Made by a program: the position numbers and the translations under genes
Notes under the pieces: model-generated
Told to the model about the DNA's origin: nothing
The model's input: the letters and a program-made list of their open reading frames with translations, nothing else
Databases searched by the model: none
Source: Alteromonas indica
Lineage (GTDB): Bacteria > Pseudomonadota > Gammaproteobacteria > Enterobacterales > Alteromonadaceae
Assembly: GCA_003056425.1 (NCBI GenBank)
Contig: PYVY01000020.1
Location: 1 to 64,000 of the forward strand
Direction of reading: 5' to 3'
DNA: 64,000 nucleotides
Shown: in pieces, positions 14,253 through 21,462 of the stretch
Layout: every line of letters starts with the position of its first letter
How positions within the stretch are numbered: the stretch's first letter is position 1

Positions 14253-14594
14253 TTAACTATATTTCTCGATTTCGTATGAGCATTCATCCACTAAAGCAGC
14301 CACCTCTTTAGCTACAGAGGGGTAGCATTCAATATCAGCTTTGGCATTAGAAGAGAAAGGTTGGTGGACTATTCTGCGTTCTGCTATTAATGACTTAAGC
14401 TTATCAATATCTTCATTTTGGCATGAAGAGCATGGAATGAAGCAGGTATCTTCCCAACCAGGAACTGGGCTGGGGCTTGCTGGTGTTCGCCAATCAATGC
14501 CTACCACAAAGCTTTTTATGCAACATGCAGGGTAACCGAAGTTTCGCCCTATACATACATAACGCTGGATCTCTTCTCGACTATTTAATTGCAC
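14253..14594 (-). CDS. Cys-rich hypothetical protein with a YPxCC motif
   Basis: GTG start (MQLNSREE) after AGGGAAC. 113 residues. GYPACCIKSF (about residues 20-29) and CFIPCSSCQNED (about 51-62) give several Cys that could bind a metal. A GYPxCC motif of this kind occurs in some uncharacterised bacterial and archaeal protein families; I cannot assign it firmly. Last gene of the island transcript. Confidence 0.6.
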   Translation of the reverse strand: MQLNSREEIQRYVCIGRNFGYPACCIKSFVVGIDWRTPASPSPVPGWEDTCFIPCSSCQNEDIDKLKSLIAERRIVHQPFSSNAKADIECYPSVAKEVAALVDECSYEIEKYS

Positions 14595-14614
14595 TGGGTA
14601 GGTTCCCTATATTT

Positions 14615-14658
14615 TCATTTACGTTTAATTTGGCACCCTTGATGTGATTTCTGCCCCC
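14615..14658 (-). pseudogene. 3'-end remnant of a zinc-ribbon repeat gene
   Basis: Minus strand reads GQKSHQGCQIKRK then stop, matching the last residues of the gene at 15354 (GQKSHKECRIKRK). The flanking AATATAGG-type sequence after the stop is shared too. Only this tail remains, and it abuts copy B of the 63-nt repeat. Confidence 0.75.
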
Positions 14659-14666
14659 TTCAAGAA

Positions 14667-14730
14667 ATCTAACGCGCTACGCTTGTTGGTTACCGGACGT
14701 TGAACAAACAAGTTCTTCATCCGTTTCGCT
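14667..14730 (-). repeat. 63-nt hairpin repeat, copy B
   Basis: Minus strand AGCGAAACGGATGAAGAAC ... GCGTTAGAT. The end fits the integron core pattern GTTRRRY. Part of a roughly 185-bp duplication shared with 18360-18545. Confidence 0.85.
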
Positions 14731-14751
14731 AATTTTAACTAAGATCTATAT

Positions 14752-14859
14752 TTACTCAATCAGCCCTTTCGCCCGAAGCTAAACCAGGGCCTGCTCTACT
14801 TTACAAAGCAGCCACCCTGTACGTGCCACCAATTCTTGTGCTGACATTCGCTGTTTCAT
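14752..14859 (-). pseudogene. Broken copy of the small winged-helix-like gene at 18444
   Basis: MKQRMSAQELVARTGW..KVEQALV matches the C-terminal half of the gene at 18444-18581, but a TAG at 14779-14781 replaces TCG and stops it six residues early. The rest (LRAKGLIE) is still readable. Confidence 0.7.
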
Positions 14860-14862
14860 TCA

Positions 14863-15162
14863 TCATTGTCGCCGCTCTGCTTCATGAATGTGTAAAAGCC
14901 CTCTTCTTCTGAATATGCACCCTAAAGTGAGGGATAAAAAGAAGAAGCTCATGAGCATAAAATACTCTCCAGGGCTCATCCTTTCGATAGCTGTGACTAA
15001 AGTTACTTGAGTATCTTTATTATCAGTTAAAGATTTAAAAATAACTGATATTGGAACTACTGTAACAAGAAGAATTAATGCCTTGAAAATTGCCATTCCC
15101 GCATCGATCATAGAATGGCCGTAAGCTTCTCGCGCTTTGGGGCTTAATTCTTTCAGTTTCAT
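14863..15162 (-). CDS. Two-helix membrane protein
   Basis: 99 residues with hydrophobic segments at about 25-44 and 69-85, ending in FRRRGLLHIHEAERRQ. Start at 15162 follows GGAAAACGAG and lies 12 nt after the small gene at 15175. Function unknown. Confidence 0.6.
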   Translation of the reverse strand: MKLKELSPKAREAYGHSMIDAGMAIFKALILLVTVVPISVIFKSLTDNKDTQVTLVTAIERMSPGEYFMLMSFFFLSLTLGCIFRRRGLLHIHEAERRQ

Positions 15163-15174
15163 TCTCGTTTTCCA

Positions 15175-15336
15175 TTAAATTATTTTGTGACTTTTAAGGT
15201 AATCTGCCACAGCTTGCTCAGTTCCAAATGCCCCCAGTAACATTCGTTGGGCATGGGCGCGGGACTGATTATCTTCAGCGTTAACAAGAAGTTCATACCA
15301 GGTTTTTACGAGCACCAAAGGCGGTTGTTTCTTCAA
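15175..15336 (-). CDS. Small protein (53 aa) with TTG start
   Basis: The TTG at 15336 follows TATAGGAAATAAGC, the same ribosome site seen before most island genes. The product is helical (VKTWYELLVNAEDNQSRAHAQRMLLGAFGTEQAVADYLKSH, in parts) and looks like a small helix-turn-helix protein. It fills the gap between its neighbours and has good codon character. Confidence 0.5.
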   Translation of the reverse strand: MKKQPPLVLVKTWYELLVNAEDNQSRAHAQRMLLGAFGTEQAVADYLKSHKII

Positions 15337-15353
15337 GCTTATTTCCTATATTT

Positions 15354-15962
15354 TCATTTACGCTTAATTCGGCATTCTTTGTGTGATTTCTGCCCCCGCC
15401 TAAGCGCTGCACCATCGACAGAAACGACTTCACCACAGTCACATTTACACTGGTAAAGATGCCTGCCACCCTTTACTTCCGTTTCTGTAGACGTTACGAC
15501 TAAAGAACCAAACCTTCTACCAACAGGCATTTCAGTTTTCTTTCTGCCTTTGCCAATAGCCCTGCTTTTACATCCGCAACTTTTCGTTTTCCCCCTCACA
15601 AGATAGGGAGACTCTAGATTTTTTTTAAAACCGCAAAAGCATTCACAGAGATAAACCTTATTACCGTTTCTAAATCCGTTGGTCTGTAACACTCGCCAGA
15701 ACCCAAATGTTTCTCCGGTAAGGTTTTTTCTAGGATGAGGTCTTATTTTTTCAGCTTGTTTTTTAGCTTTTTCTCTTTTTAAACAGCCGCAGGACTTAAC
15801 TCTTCCACTACGAATGCTATAAACAAATGTCGTACAAATTTCCCCACATTCACAGCGGCATTTAGCCATTGTTCTGCCGTTATAAGGATGTTCAAGATCA
15901 CCCTCAATGACAGTTAACCTACTGAACACCTCGCCTTTGTGAAGAGTGATTCTATATGTCAA
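15354..15962 (-). CDS. Zinc-ribbon repeat protein 1
   Basis: 202 residues, TTG start (MTYRITLH). Three copies of one unit: a FGxLTVI-like strand, CxCxCG, and L..G..KSCGC (about residues 12-58, 83-128, 146-197). Such Cys units are typical of zinc-bound DNA-binding modules in phage and homing-endonuclease-like proteins, but no nuclease domain is visible here. It is a paralogue of the next gene upstream at 15982, and its 3' end is duplicated at 14615. Confidence 0.7.
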   Translation of the reverse strand: MTYRITLHKGEVFSRLTVIEGDLEHPYNGRTMAKCRCECGEICTTFVYSIRSGRVKSCGCLKREKAKKQAEKIRPHPRKNLTGETFGFWRVLQTNGFRNGNKVYLCECFCGFKKNLESPYLVRGKTKSCGCKSRAIGKGRKKTEMPVGRRFGSLVVTSTETEVKGGRHLYQCKCDCGEVVSVDGAALRRGQKSHKECRIKRK

Positions 15963-15981
15963 AAATAGTGTTGCCTATGTT

Positions 15982-16566
15982 CTATTTTATAAATCTAGCG
16001 GTACATCTTTTACCGCAACTTTTGACACGACCGGTTCTTAAATCCGCTGGCCGTTTGTATGTTTCAGCACCACATAAACATTTGCAGTGAGCCATTTTTT
16101 TTCCTTCAATAGAAACTATAGATAGGAGCTTAAGAAACCCATATTCTGTTCCCGCCTTCATCTGATTGAGCTCACAGCCTTTATGAGTCCACTGGCCTCT
16201 TTCAAGATTCGCACGTTTGACTACAAGTGTTTCTCCACATAGTTCACACTTACAGTCATACACATACTCAGTCTTCTTTAACCGCTCACCTATTACTGTG
16301 AGGTTTCCAAATTTATCTCCAGGCGTGTATCGGATTAGTTCACTCGATGGAACCCCAATATTTTTTCTGTATGTAGGCTCTATCAAACACCCGCAGCTTT
16401 TTACCTTGCCTGTTCTAAGAGCCGTATTTCTTCGATACACTATATTTCCACAATCACACATACATTCAGAAAGTGTTTGGTTAGTATCAGGGCAAATAAT
16501 ATCCCCACGAAGAACAGATAACAGATGAAATCGCTCACCTTCATGAAGGTAAATTCTCTTCGGCAC
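15982..16566 (-). CDS. Zinc-ribbon repeat protein 2
   Basis: 194 residues, GTG start 2 nt after the stop of the gene at 16569. Three Cys units like those of the gene at 15354 (CMCDCG..KSCGCL; CKCELCG..THKGC; CKCLCG..KSCG). Its first unit lines up with that protein residue for residue (LHEGERF against LHKGEVF). Predicted DNA-binding; function unknown. Confidence 0.7.
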   Translation of the reverse strand: MPKRIYLHEGERFHLLSVLRGDIICPDTNQTLSECMCDCGNIVYRRNTALRTGKVKSCGCLIEPTYRKNIGVPSSELIRYTPGDKFGNLTVIGERLKKTEYVYDCKCELCGETLVVKRANLERGQWTHKGCELNQMKAGTEYGFLKLLSIVSIEGKKMAHCKCLCGAETYKRPADLRTGRVKSCGKRCTARFIK

Positions 16567-16568
16567 AG

Positions 16569-16835
16569 CTATCTCGAAAACCGTAGAAACTTCTTAATTA
16601 GAGGGTGCTTAAAGTCAAAATCATCTAGCTCTTGCGTTGCTTCAGAAACTTGCTCATCACCCATCTTCTTCGAGATAGCATATGACCATGCTTCAGCTAG
16701 ATCTTCTCTTTTTTCAATAAGTGAGGCCAGTTCGGTTTGCGTATGCTTTACTTTCAAAGTCTCAATGACTGCAAGTTGTTCCAGAGAGCCTGAAATGGAA
16801 TCGACTATACTCTGCATATCTTTGTTTTCACTCAT
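16569..16835 (-). CDS. Hypothetical helical protein (88 aa)
   Basis: ATG at 16835 follows TTGGAAACACG; a TTG at 16865 would overlap the gene before. The product is almost all helix (SISGSLEQLAVIETLKVKHTQ, ELASLIEKREDLAEAW) and may form a coiled coil. Function unknown. Confidence 0.55.
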   Translation of the reverse strand: MSENKDMQSIVDSISGSLEQLAVIETLKVKHTQTELASLIEKREDLAEAWSYAISKKMGDEQVSEATQELDDFDFKHPLIKKFLRFSR

Positions 16836-16855
16836 CGTGTTTCCAATATCGTTAA

Positions 16856-17152
16856 TTAAGGCCAAAACGGACTTTTCAGCCAGTCAGTTACAACGCTCAT
16901 CTGCTTTTCATCCAAGTGAGCAGCTGCTTCGGTGAAGTCAAAATTAAATTGATTGTTACCGCACCATACACCCGCAGCAAACCTTGCCATTATTTGCTCA
17001 CCTCTCGATGCAACTTCACAGTACTCATCAACACTGCTTGAAATAAGCTCCCTCTTGCTGAAGTCAAACAACGGCCATAGATAAGGCATTTCTTCTTCAA
17101 TCCATGTGGCGAATCTAGCTTGGCTAGATGACAAAGAGGTATTGATTTCCAT
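16856..17152 (-). CDS. Hypothetical protein (98 aa)
   Basis: Starts MEINTSLSSSQARF after AGGAAAAACA. Acidic and rich in Trp and Phe (ATWIEEEMPYLWPLFDF; GVWCGNNQFNFDF). Soluble. Part of the island transcript; no family recognised. Confidence 0.55.
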   Translation of the reverse strand: MEINTSLSSSQARFATWIEEEMPYLWPLFDFSKRELISSSVDEYCEVASRGEQIMARFAAGVWCGNNQFNFDFTEAAAHLDEKQMSVVTDWLKSPFWP

Positions 17153-17160
17153 TGTTTTTC

Positions 17161-17472
17161 CTATTTTGGATCTGCATCACAGTTAATGTTCAAATAGTCA
17201 TTTTCTGGATAGAAGATTTTCGAAAAAATCAGTGTTTGAGCATAGTAGTCAAGATGCTCGTAGCAGCTTTCATCAATCTCTACAGCCTCAACCGCGAACT
17301 TTTTAATATCTGCCCCAGTTCTCTCATTGAGGATTACAATATTTCTGTCAATAGCGGCTTGAATTTCAGCCATACTAGGTGAAACTGCCCGTACTTTTTT
17401 GTCGCCACAGCTACACAAAGCTGTAATTGCCATCAACAGAGCTATTAATCTAATAAAAACGTTCAGTTTCAT
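17161..17472 (-). CDS. Predicted lipoprotein
   Basis: 103 residues with a lipoprotein signal peptide: MKLNVFIRLIALLMAITALCSC, lipobox LCSC with Cys near residue 22. The mature part is soluble and has two later Cys. Ribosome site AAGAAACATT. Likely anchored to the inner or outer membrane; function unknown. Confidence 0.65.
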   Translation of the reverse strand: MKLNVFIRLIALLMAITALCSCGDKKVRAVSPSMAEIQAAIDRNIVILNERTGADIKKFAVEAVEIDESCYEHLDYYAQTLIFSKIFYPENDYLNINCDADPK

Positions 17473-17480
17473 AATGTTTC

Positions 17481-18101
17481 TTATATTCTTTCTTTAATTC
17501 TTGGATCAGACATATGGCGAGTTGCCTCAACAAAAACGCCAAGTGTTTTTGCCGCTTGGTAACTAGAAGGTGAAGACACCGCCCACGCTTTTTTATTTTT
17601 ATATTGCCTAGCTTTACCCATGATTGATTCTTTATCCCATTTTAGAAATCGGTTTTTTTTAGCTGGCCTTTTGAGAACGGATGCAACATCATCCAACCAA
17701 CCGTTTCTTTGCGCTGCAATATATGAACTCTTATCTTCCCTTTTCCACTCAGTCCAGGTGTCATATTTGGATGCTCTTACGAGAACAGTATCTAACGAAA
17801 ACTTCACCTTTGGATTAGACATATGTGATGTACACGCTTCAAACCAACCGTTTTTTCGGGCAGAACGATATGCGGGATGATTGCTTTCCTTCCAAGATGT
17901 TTTAGTTGTGTAACTTTTTGCGTCCTTCATACATGCTTCTTCTGTCCAAACTTGGTTCCCTTGTCTCATATGGGCTACACAGCTTTGGTAAACACCAAGG
18001 CGCTTTGCGGCGTGGTATGATCCCTTGTGGGCAGACAGCCATTCCCCTTTAGTGTCAAAGGTTTTAGCAATCAAGTGGCATTCTTCAGCCGAATACATCA
18101 T
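17481..18101 (-). CDS. Protein with four tandem repeats
   Basis: 206 residues. Four units, each of about 45-50 residues, share the pattern A..Y..K..W....PS.Y.AA...G.......HM (WLSAHKGSYHAAKRLGVYQSCVAHM; WKESNHPAYRSARKNGW; WKREDKSSYIAAQRNGW; WAVSSPSSYQAAKTLGV). Similar repeats accompany HNH or GIY-YIG nucleases in phages as DNA-binding modules, but no nuclease domain is present. Start at the second ATG region (18101) after GGGAAAT; 18110 is possible. Confidence 0.65.
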   Translation of the reverse strand: MMYSAEECHLIAKTFDTKGEWLSAHKGSYHAAKRLGVYQSCVAHMRQGNQVWTEEACMKDAKSYTTKTSWKESNHPAYRSARKNGWFEACTSHMSNPKVKFSLDTVLVRASKYDTWTEWKREDKSSYIAAQRNGWLDDVASVLKRPAKKNRFLKWDKESIMGKARQYKNKKAWAVSSPSSYQAAKTLGVFVEATRHMSDPRIKERI

Positions 18102-18117
18102 ATTTCCCATTATCTAA

Positions 18118-18339
18118 TTAAACCCCTGCACCGCCATCCAGATCGATACTTGGAGTGTGCAAATCAACCCCATTGCATTCTTCGCCATGACATAGCGACT
18201 GAACTATACTCTCGCGATCTTCAGTTTTCGGGAAGAGCATAAAACTACCGTCATAAACACCGCCACTTAATCCGGCCTTACCTGCTTTTTCAAGTGCTCG
18301 GCGGACAGATTCAGCAGCTTTTTGTTGAGCTTCAGTCAC
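18118..18339 (-). CDS. Hypothetical protein (73 aa)
   Basis: GTG start after GGGAAATATTCACT. Starts MTEAQQKAAESVRRALEKAGKAG, then a Gly-rich centre. This is the first gene after copy C of the 63-nt repeat, and its ribosome site begins 10 nt from the repeat's GTTAGGC end. Function unknown. Confidence 0.55.
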   Translation of the reverse strand: MTEAQQKAAESVRRALEKAGKAGLSGGVYDGSFMLFPKTEDRESIVQSLCHGEECNGVDLHTPSIDLDGGAGV

Positions 18340-18359
18340 AGTGAATATTTCCCATAGGA

Positions 18360-18422
18360 GCCTAACGCGCTCCGCTTGTTGATTACCGGACGTTGAACAA
18401 CAAGTTCTTCATCCGTTTCGCT
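18360..18422 (-). repeat. 63-nt hairpin repeat, copy C
   Basis: Minus strand AGCGAAACGGATGAAGAAC ... GCGTTAGGC; the end is a perfect integron-type GTTRRRY. It lies just after the small gene at 18444. It shares about 185 bp with copy B. Confidence 0.85.
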
Positions 18423-18443
18423 AAATTTGACTAAGATCTATAT

Positions 18444-18581
18444 TTACTCAATCAGCCCTTTCGCCCGAAGCGAAACCAGGGCCTGCTCTACTTTCCAGAG
18501 CGGCCACCCTGTACGTGCCGCCAGTTCTTGTGCTGACATTCGCTTATTCCCATTAAATAGTTTCGCTGTTAGCAATGACAT
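18444..18581 (-). CDS. Small winged-helix-like protein (45 aa)
   Basis: ATG at 18581 (MSLLTAKLF) overlaps the end of the gene at 18553 by 29 nt. RMSAQELAARTGWPLWKVEQALVSLRAKGLIE has the helix-turn-helix and wing start of a MarR/DeoR-like DNA-binding fold. A broken copy lies at 14752. The 63-nt repeat copy C follows its stop. Confidence 0.55.
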   Translation of the reverse strand: MSLLTAKLFNGNKRMSAQELAARTGWPLWKVEQALVSLRAKGLIE

Positions 18582-18795
18582 TTTCAGCTCTAAAAGCAGT
18601 GATATTATTATCACTAATTGGAAGCCCCATGCTGTCTTGATGAGCCTCAAACAGCTTATTATGTTTGCCTCGACTTAGCAGATGGACAGTTGAAGATGTT
18701 ACAGAATCAGCTTCAATGACCAGTTCGCAACCATCTGGCATATCAGACAGGCATTTTTGCAGCCTCTTCATCCACCTCTTATGCTCCGGCATCAT
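18553..18795 (-). CDS. Hypothetical protein (80 aa)
   Basis: Start at 18795 (MMPEHKRW) follows ATAGGAAATACAGTC. The ATG at 18813, overlapping the previous stop as TAATG, is a real alternative. Soluble, with CELVIEADSVTSSTVHLL as a likely strand pair. Function unknown. Confidence 0.5.
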   Translation of the reverse strand: MMPEHKRWMKRLQKCLSDMPDGCELVIEADSVTSSTVHLLSRGKHNKLFEAHQDSMGLPISDNNITAFRAENVIANSETI

Positions 18796-18812
18796 GACTG
18801 TATTTCCTATCA

Positions 18813-18977
18813 TTACTTACACATTTTGATTGCAACAGGCAAGCCTACACATGCGATTATCAAAAAAGTCACATACCAACCAAACTGTTCGTAGCTTTCT
18901 CTATGGAAGACACCCCAAGGAACCATAATAAGTAGATTAAGCAAGCCTATAAATATACCTAAACGAAGTGGACTCAT
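18813..18977 (-). CDS. Two-helix small membrane protein (54 aa)
   Basis: ATG at 18977 follows AGATAGGATAAAACG. Two hydrophobic segments (about 5-23 and 33-50) with a short loop FHRESYEQFGW. Its stop overlaps the ATG at 18813 of the next frame. Function unknown. Confidence 0.55.
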   Translation of the reverse strand: MSPLRLGIFIGLLNLLIMVPWGVFHRESYEQFGWYVTFLIIACVGLPVAIKMCK

Positions 18978-18986
18978 CGTTTTATC

Positions 18987-19184
18987 CTATCTCAAATTTT
19001 CCGGCCTAAAGGCTTCTGAAGAAGATTTTTCTAACGTCATACCATTACGCCTCAGAACTGCCTTATATGTACGAACAGCAGCATTTGCCTCATCAGCTAA
19101 ACCTTCACCAATCGCTTTACATGAGTCAGCCATTTCAATAAGCGACTCCAGTTCAGCAGCAGTAATTTTGAGGTACTTTGGCAT
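18987..19184 (-). CDS. Hypothetical protein (65 aa)
   Basis: Starts MPKYLKITAAELESLIEMADSC; helical and soluble. Upstream GGAGTAAACGGCA is the ribosome site. Part of the island transcript. Function unknown. Confidence 0.5.
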   Translation of the reverse strand: MPKYLKITAAELESLIEMADSCKAIGEGLADEANAAVRTYKAVLRRNGMTLEKSSSEAFRPENLR

Positions 19185-19199
19185 TGCCGTTTACTCCGA

Positions 19200-19487
19200 T
19201 TAATGAAGTTCTGCTGAGGAATGCTCATTTGGTTTTCCAAAATGAGCACCCAACGAGGTCTGATATTCAGCGGTTGTCAACCACAACAAACCGTACTCAG
19301 TACCATCGATTTCGAGCATTAACGTAACCTGTGTTTTATCCTTCGTGAAACTCACACAAAGCCCATCAAATCGATTGCGCATAGCGCCTGAAAGCGAAAT
19401 CAACTCCCACGTATCGCCGCTCTCTTTACTATCAAGTACCCATTCTGTGCCATCGATAGTTTTAAAATGAGCATGTATTTCAGACAT
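19200..19487 (-). CDS. Hypothetical protein (95 aa)
   Basis: ATG at 19487 (MSEIHAHFK) follows TAGGAAAGATCTA; the frame is open to 19526. Beta-rich look with repeated TEW/TEYGLLWL segments. Soluble. Function unknown. Confidence 0.55.
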   Translation of the reverse strand: MSEIHAHFKTIDGTEWVLDSKESGDTWELISLSGAMRNRFDGLCVSFTKDKTQVTLMLEIDGTEYGLLWLTTAEYQTSLGAHFGKPNEHSSAELH

Positions 19488-19497
19488 TAGATCTTTC

Positions 19498-19590
19498 CTA
19501 TTTCTTTTTAGCGTAAATCGCCACAACGAAAATAATTATAACGCAGGCGATGATCCCTATGATTGATAAGGCGCTGGGAATTGGTATCAC
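19498..19590 (-). CDS. 30-residue single-pass membrane peptide
   Basis: GTG start at 19590 after AATAGGAAAAACAAC, the island ribosome site. The product is one hydrophobic helix (about residues 7-25) with a basic end YAKKK. It fits exactly between its neighbours. Confidence 0.5.
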   Translation of the reverse strand: MIPIPSALSIIGIIACVIIIFVVAIYAKKK

Positions 19591-19600
19591 GTTGTTTTTC

Positions 19601-19948
19601 CTATTTTGGTAATGTATCTTCAAAACGCTCATGCTGTTCGCCAACGACTTGCAGCTTTCCAAGGTTTTCGCAATTCCGCATTTGCAGACGCAAACCGATG
19701 TTATTGCCAGCGCCCAGTTGGTTATGCAGCCAACCGACACAATGAGCCTGATCAGTCTCGTGACAATTCATAACTCTTAATTCCGGCATCAAAGTGGAAT
19801 AAACGTCTTCTGGATCAGCAATTGTGGAAGCAAGCGCCTTGTGCTGTTCAATAGAGTAACCATCAGGAATGTCGTGCGGATTAACCTCTTTTTTCCACGG
19901 GCATTTTGCACACTGCTTTACTCGTTTAAGCCTCACTACTGCTGACAT
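19601..19948 (-). CDS. DUF6283-like Cys-rich protein
   Basis: 115 residues. CAKCPWKKEV (about 13-22), MNCHET (about 60-65) and AHCVGWLHNQLGAGNNIGLRL (in parts) are the hallmarks of a phage-borne Cys-rich family often labelled DUF6283. It probably binds a metal through these Cys and His. Exact role unknown. The family call rests on motif recall, not on a search. Confidence 0.65.
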   Translation of the reverse strand: MSAVVRLKRVKQCAKCPWKKEVNPHDIPDGYSIEQHKALASTIADPEDVYSTLMPELRVMNCHETDQAHCVGWLHNQLGAGNNIGLRLQMRNCENLGKLQVVGEQHERFEDTLPK

Positions 19949-19982
19949 TTCCGCTGTCTCCTATATGCCTAATCTGGCGTAC

Positions 19983-20150
19983 TCAAGATTCTGGGTATTC
20001 AGTGTACTCAGTCGAATCAATCAACGATTGCTCGAAAAGATCCAAACATGCCGGACACTTAGGTTGTGGCGACACCCCCTTAAACTCCATTGATACAAAT
20101 TCGATGTTGCAATCTTCACAGTTTGATTCCACTTTAACTTGTTCTGCCAT
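19983..20150 (-). CDS. Zinc-ribbon small protein (55 aa)
   Basis: Double ATG (20153/20150) after GAGGGAACA. The product has CEDC and CPAC pairs about 25 residues apart, as in a small zinc ribbon, then an acidic tail. Function unknown. Confidence 0.55.
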   Translation of the reverse strand: MAEQVKVESNCEDCNIEFVSMEFKGVSPQPKCPACLDLFEQSLIDSTEYTEYPES

Positions 20151-20163
20151 CATTGTTCCCTCA

Positions 20164-20367
20164 TCAGATAAATTCTGGTTGCGATGGCAAACCTTTCACC
20201 CAGTCTTGCTGCTGAATAGGGTAATTGCCATTGCGTTGTTTTTTGAATCTCGTAGTGCTGGCTAAGTGGCACAGTGTCGCGTTGCCTCTGGAAACGCCGA
20301 GGCCAAGGATGCGCCATACATCACCATCCTTTCTAACCTTCATATCGTTTCTAAGTGTTCTAGCCAT
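20164..20367 (-). CDS. Hypothetical protein (67 aa)
   Basis: Starts MARTLRNDMKVRKDGDVWRILGLGVSRGN; small, basic, beta-rich. Part of the island transcript between the HTH partner gene and the zinc-ribbon gene. Function unknown. Confidence 0.5.
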   Translation of the reverse strand: MARTLRNDMKVRKDGDVWRILGLGVSRGNATLCHLASTTRFKKQRNGNYPIQQQDWVKGLPSQPEFI

Positions 20368-20393
20368 AAATATTTGCTCACCAGCGACTCAAC

Positions 20394-20678
20394 TTATGGA
20401 TATTGTAACACGCCTTTAACGTGTTGCAAATTATTCTCTATCCATTTTTTATCTATTGCTCCCCAGGATTCCACTTTGTAGCTCGCGCTTTTAGTGCCAC
20501 CACGACTTTCAATTAGGATGTCGAGATCAGAAAGCGCCTTTAAAGTGTCCTGAAGCGTTCTCTTAGGCATTTCCGTAGCATCAAGCAGGCCTTGAACAGT
20601 GTTAGTACCTGAATCGATTAGAAAGGCCACATAGAGCCGCCTGTAATAGCTTGTTTTTGTTTTGCTGTAGCTAGTCAT
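20394..20678 (-). CDS. Winged-helix partner of the island recombinase
   Basis: 94 residues; its ATG overlaps the recombinase stop (coupled translation). NTVQGLLDATEMPKRTLQDTLKALSDLDILIESRGG (read in parts, about 27-62) is a winged helix-turn-helix. It likely regulates or directs the recombinase. Similar recombinase-plus-HTH pairs are known in small marine genomic islands; this is recall, unconfirmed. Confidence 0.7.
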   Translation of the reverse strand: MTSYSKTKTSYYRRLYVAFLIDSGTNTVQGLLDATEMPKRTLQDTLKALSDLDILIESRGGTKSASYKVESWGAIDKKWIENNLQHVKGVLQYP

Positions 20679-21462
20679 TCTTCGCTGGCCTTCCCCGCTT
20701 CTTTGGCTTTGGCATCATTTGCTTTGCCACTTTTCTAATATGATTGAAGTCAATGTCGGTATAGTCTCGTTGGGCCTGTTCAGTTCGATGATGCAGGAGT
20801 GTTTGAATTATTCTGTTCGTATCAGGGTTGTCTTTCTTTTCAAGAAGACGCTGAGCAAATCGAGCAAAGCTATGTCTGCCTGCATGACTGCTAGATTTAC
20901 CGTATCCATACTGCTTATAAAGCTTCGTTAAAAGATTCTGAACCGCAGTAGCAACATAATACTCTTTCCCTTTACTAATTTTTCTAGTCAGAGAAAAATT
21001 TTGCCATGTACCATGCCAGTTGCTAAGGAAAACATGCGAATCAGGATCTAGCCCTCTGTAATCTTGTGAGCCGGACTTATTCAAGCCAATACGATGTGTT
21101 ACCCGCGCATCAAACCACTTATCAAGATAAGCCCTGTACTCCCTAACATTCGGGATATGCGCGATAGATGGATAATTACCCTTCGTTCCCTCTTTTCGCA
21201 GTCTCGTAACGTGCATAAGCGAGCCTTCAGGGTATAAAGCTTCGCGCACTTTCCACTGGCTAACTTCGATCGCCCTAAAACAGCTAAAATATGTTGTCAG
21301 CAACATACACTGGTTGCGCAAGCCAATGAGCGGATCAACCCGTTCATTATCGACTCGCTCTACCAAGTCTAAAAAGTCATCTGGGGTTAGTACCTCTGGT
21401 TGCTTTACGCTACGAAGTATCGGCGGTTTCCACAGCCATCTGTAATCATTTTCAGCGGTCAT
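20671..21462 (-). CDS. Tyrosine recombinase heading the island
   Basis: 263 residues. Catalytic set: Arg in SCFRAIEVSQW (about 60), HAGRHSFARF (about 193-202, H-x-x-R), His in LLHHRTEQAQRDYTDI (about 225) and Tyr about 237. A basic tail KPKKRGRPAKND follows. Shorter than IntI and without its obvious additional domain, so it is not a standard integron integrase. It lies at the upstream end of the hairpin-free island. An AGGAAA site plus a five-codon frame (ATG ACA AAT GAC CGC) overlaps its start. Confidence 0.8.
   Translation of the reverse strand: MTAENDYRWLWKPPILRSVKQPEVLTPDDFLDLVERVDNERVDPLIGLRNQCMLLTTYFSCFRAIEVSQWKVREALYPEGSLMHVTRLRKEGTKGNYPSIAHIPNVREYRAYLDKWFDARVTHRIGLNKSGSQDYRGLDPDSHVFLSNWHGTWQNFSLTRKISKGKEYYVATAVQNLLTKLYKQYGYGKSSSHAGRHSFARFAQRLLEKKDNPDTNRIIQTLLHHRTEQAQRDYTDIDFNHIRKVAKQMMPKPKKRGRPAKND

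Noticed and set aside
13214..18422. Ordinary integron with attC sites
   Set aside because: Only the GTTRRRY end fits. The other core motif and IntI are missing, and several genes lie between copies.
20671..21462. IntI integron integrase
   Set aside because: Too short and without recognisable IntI-specific sequence; general tyrosine recombinase motifs only.
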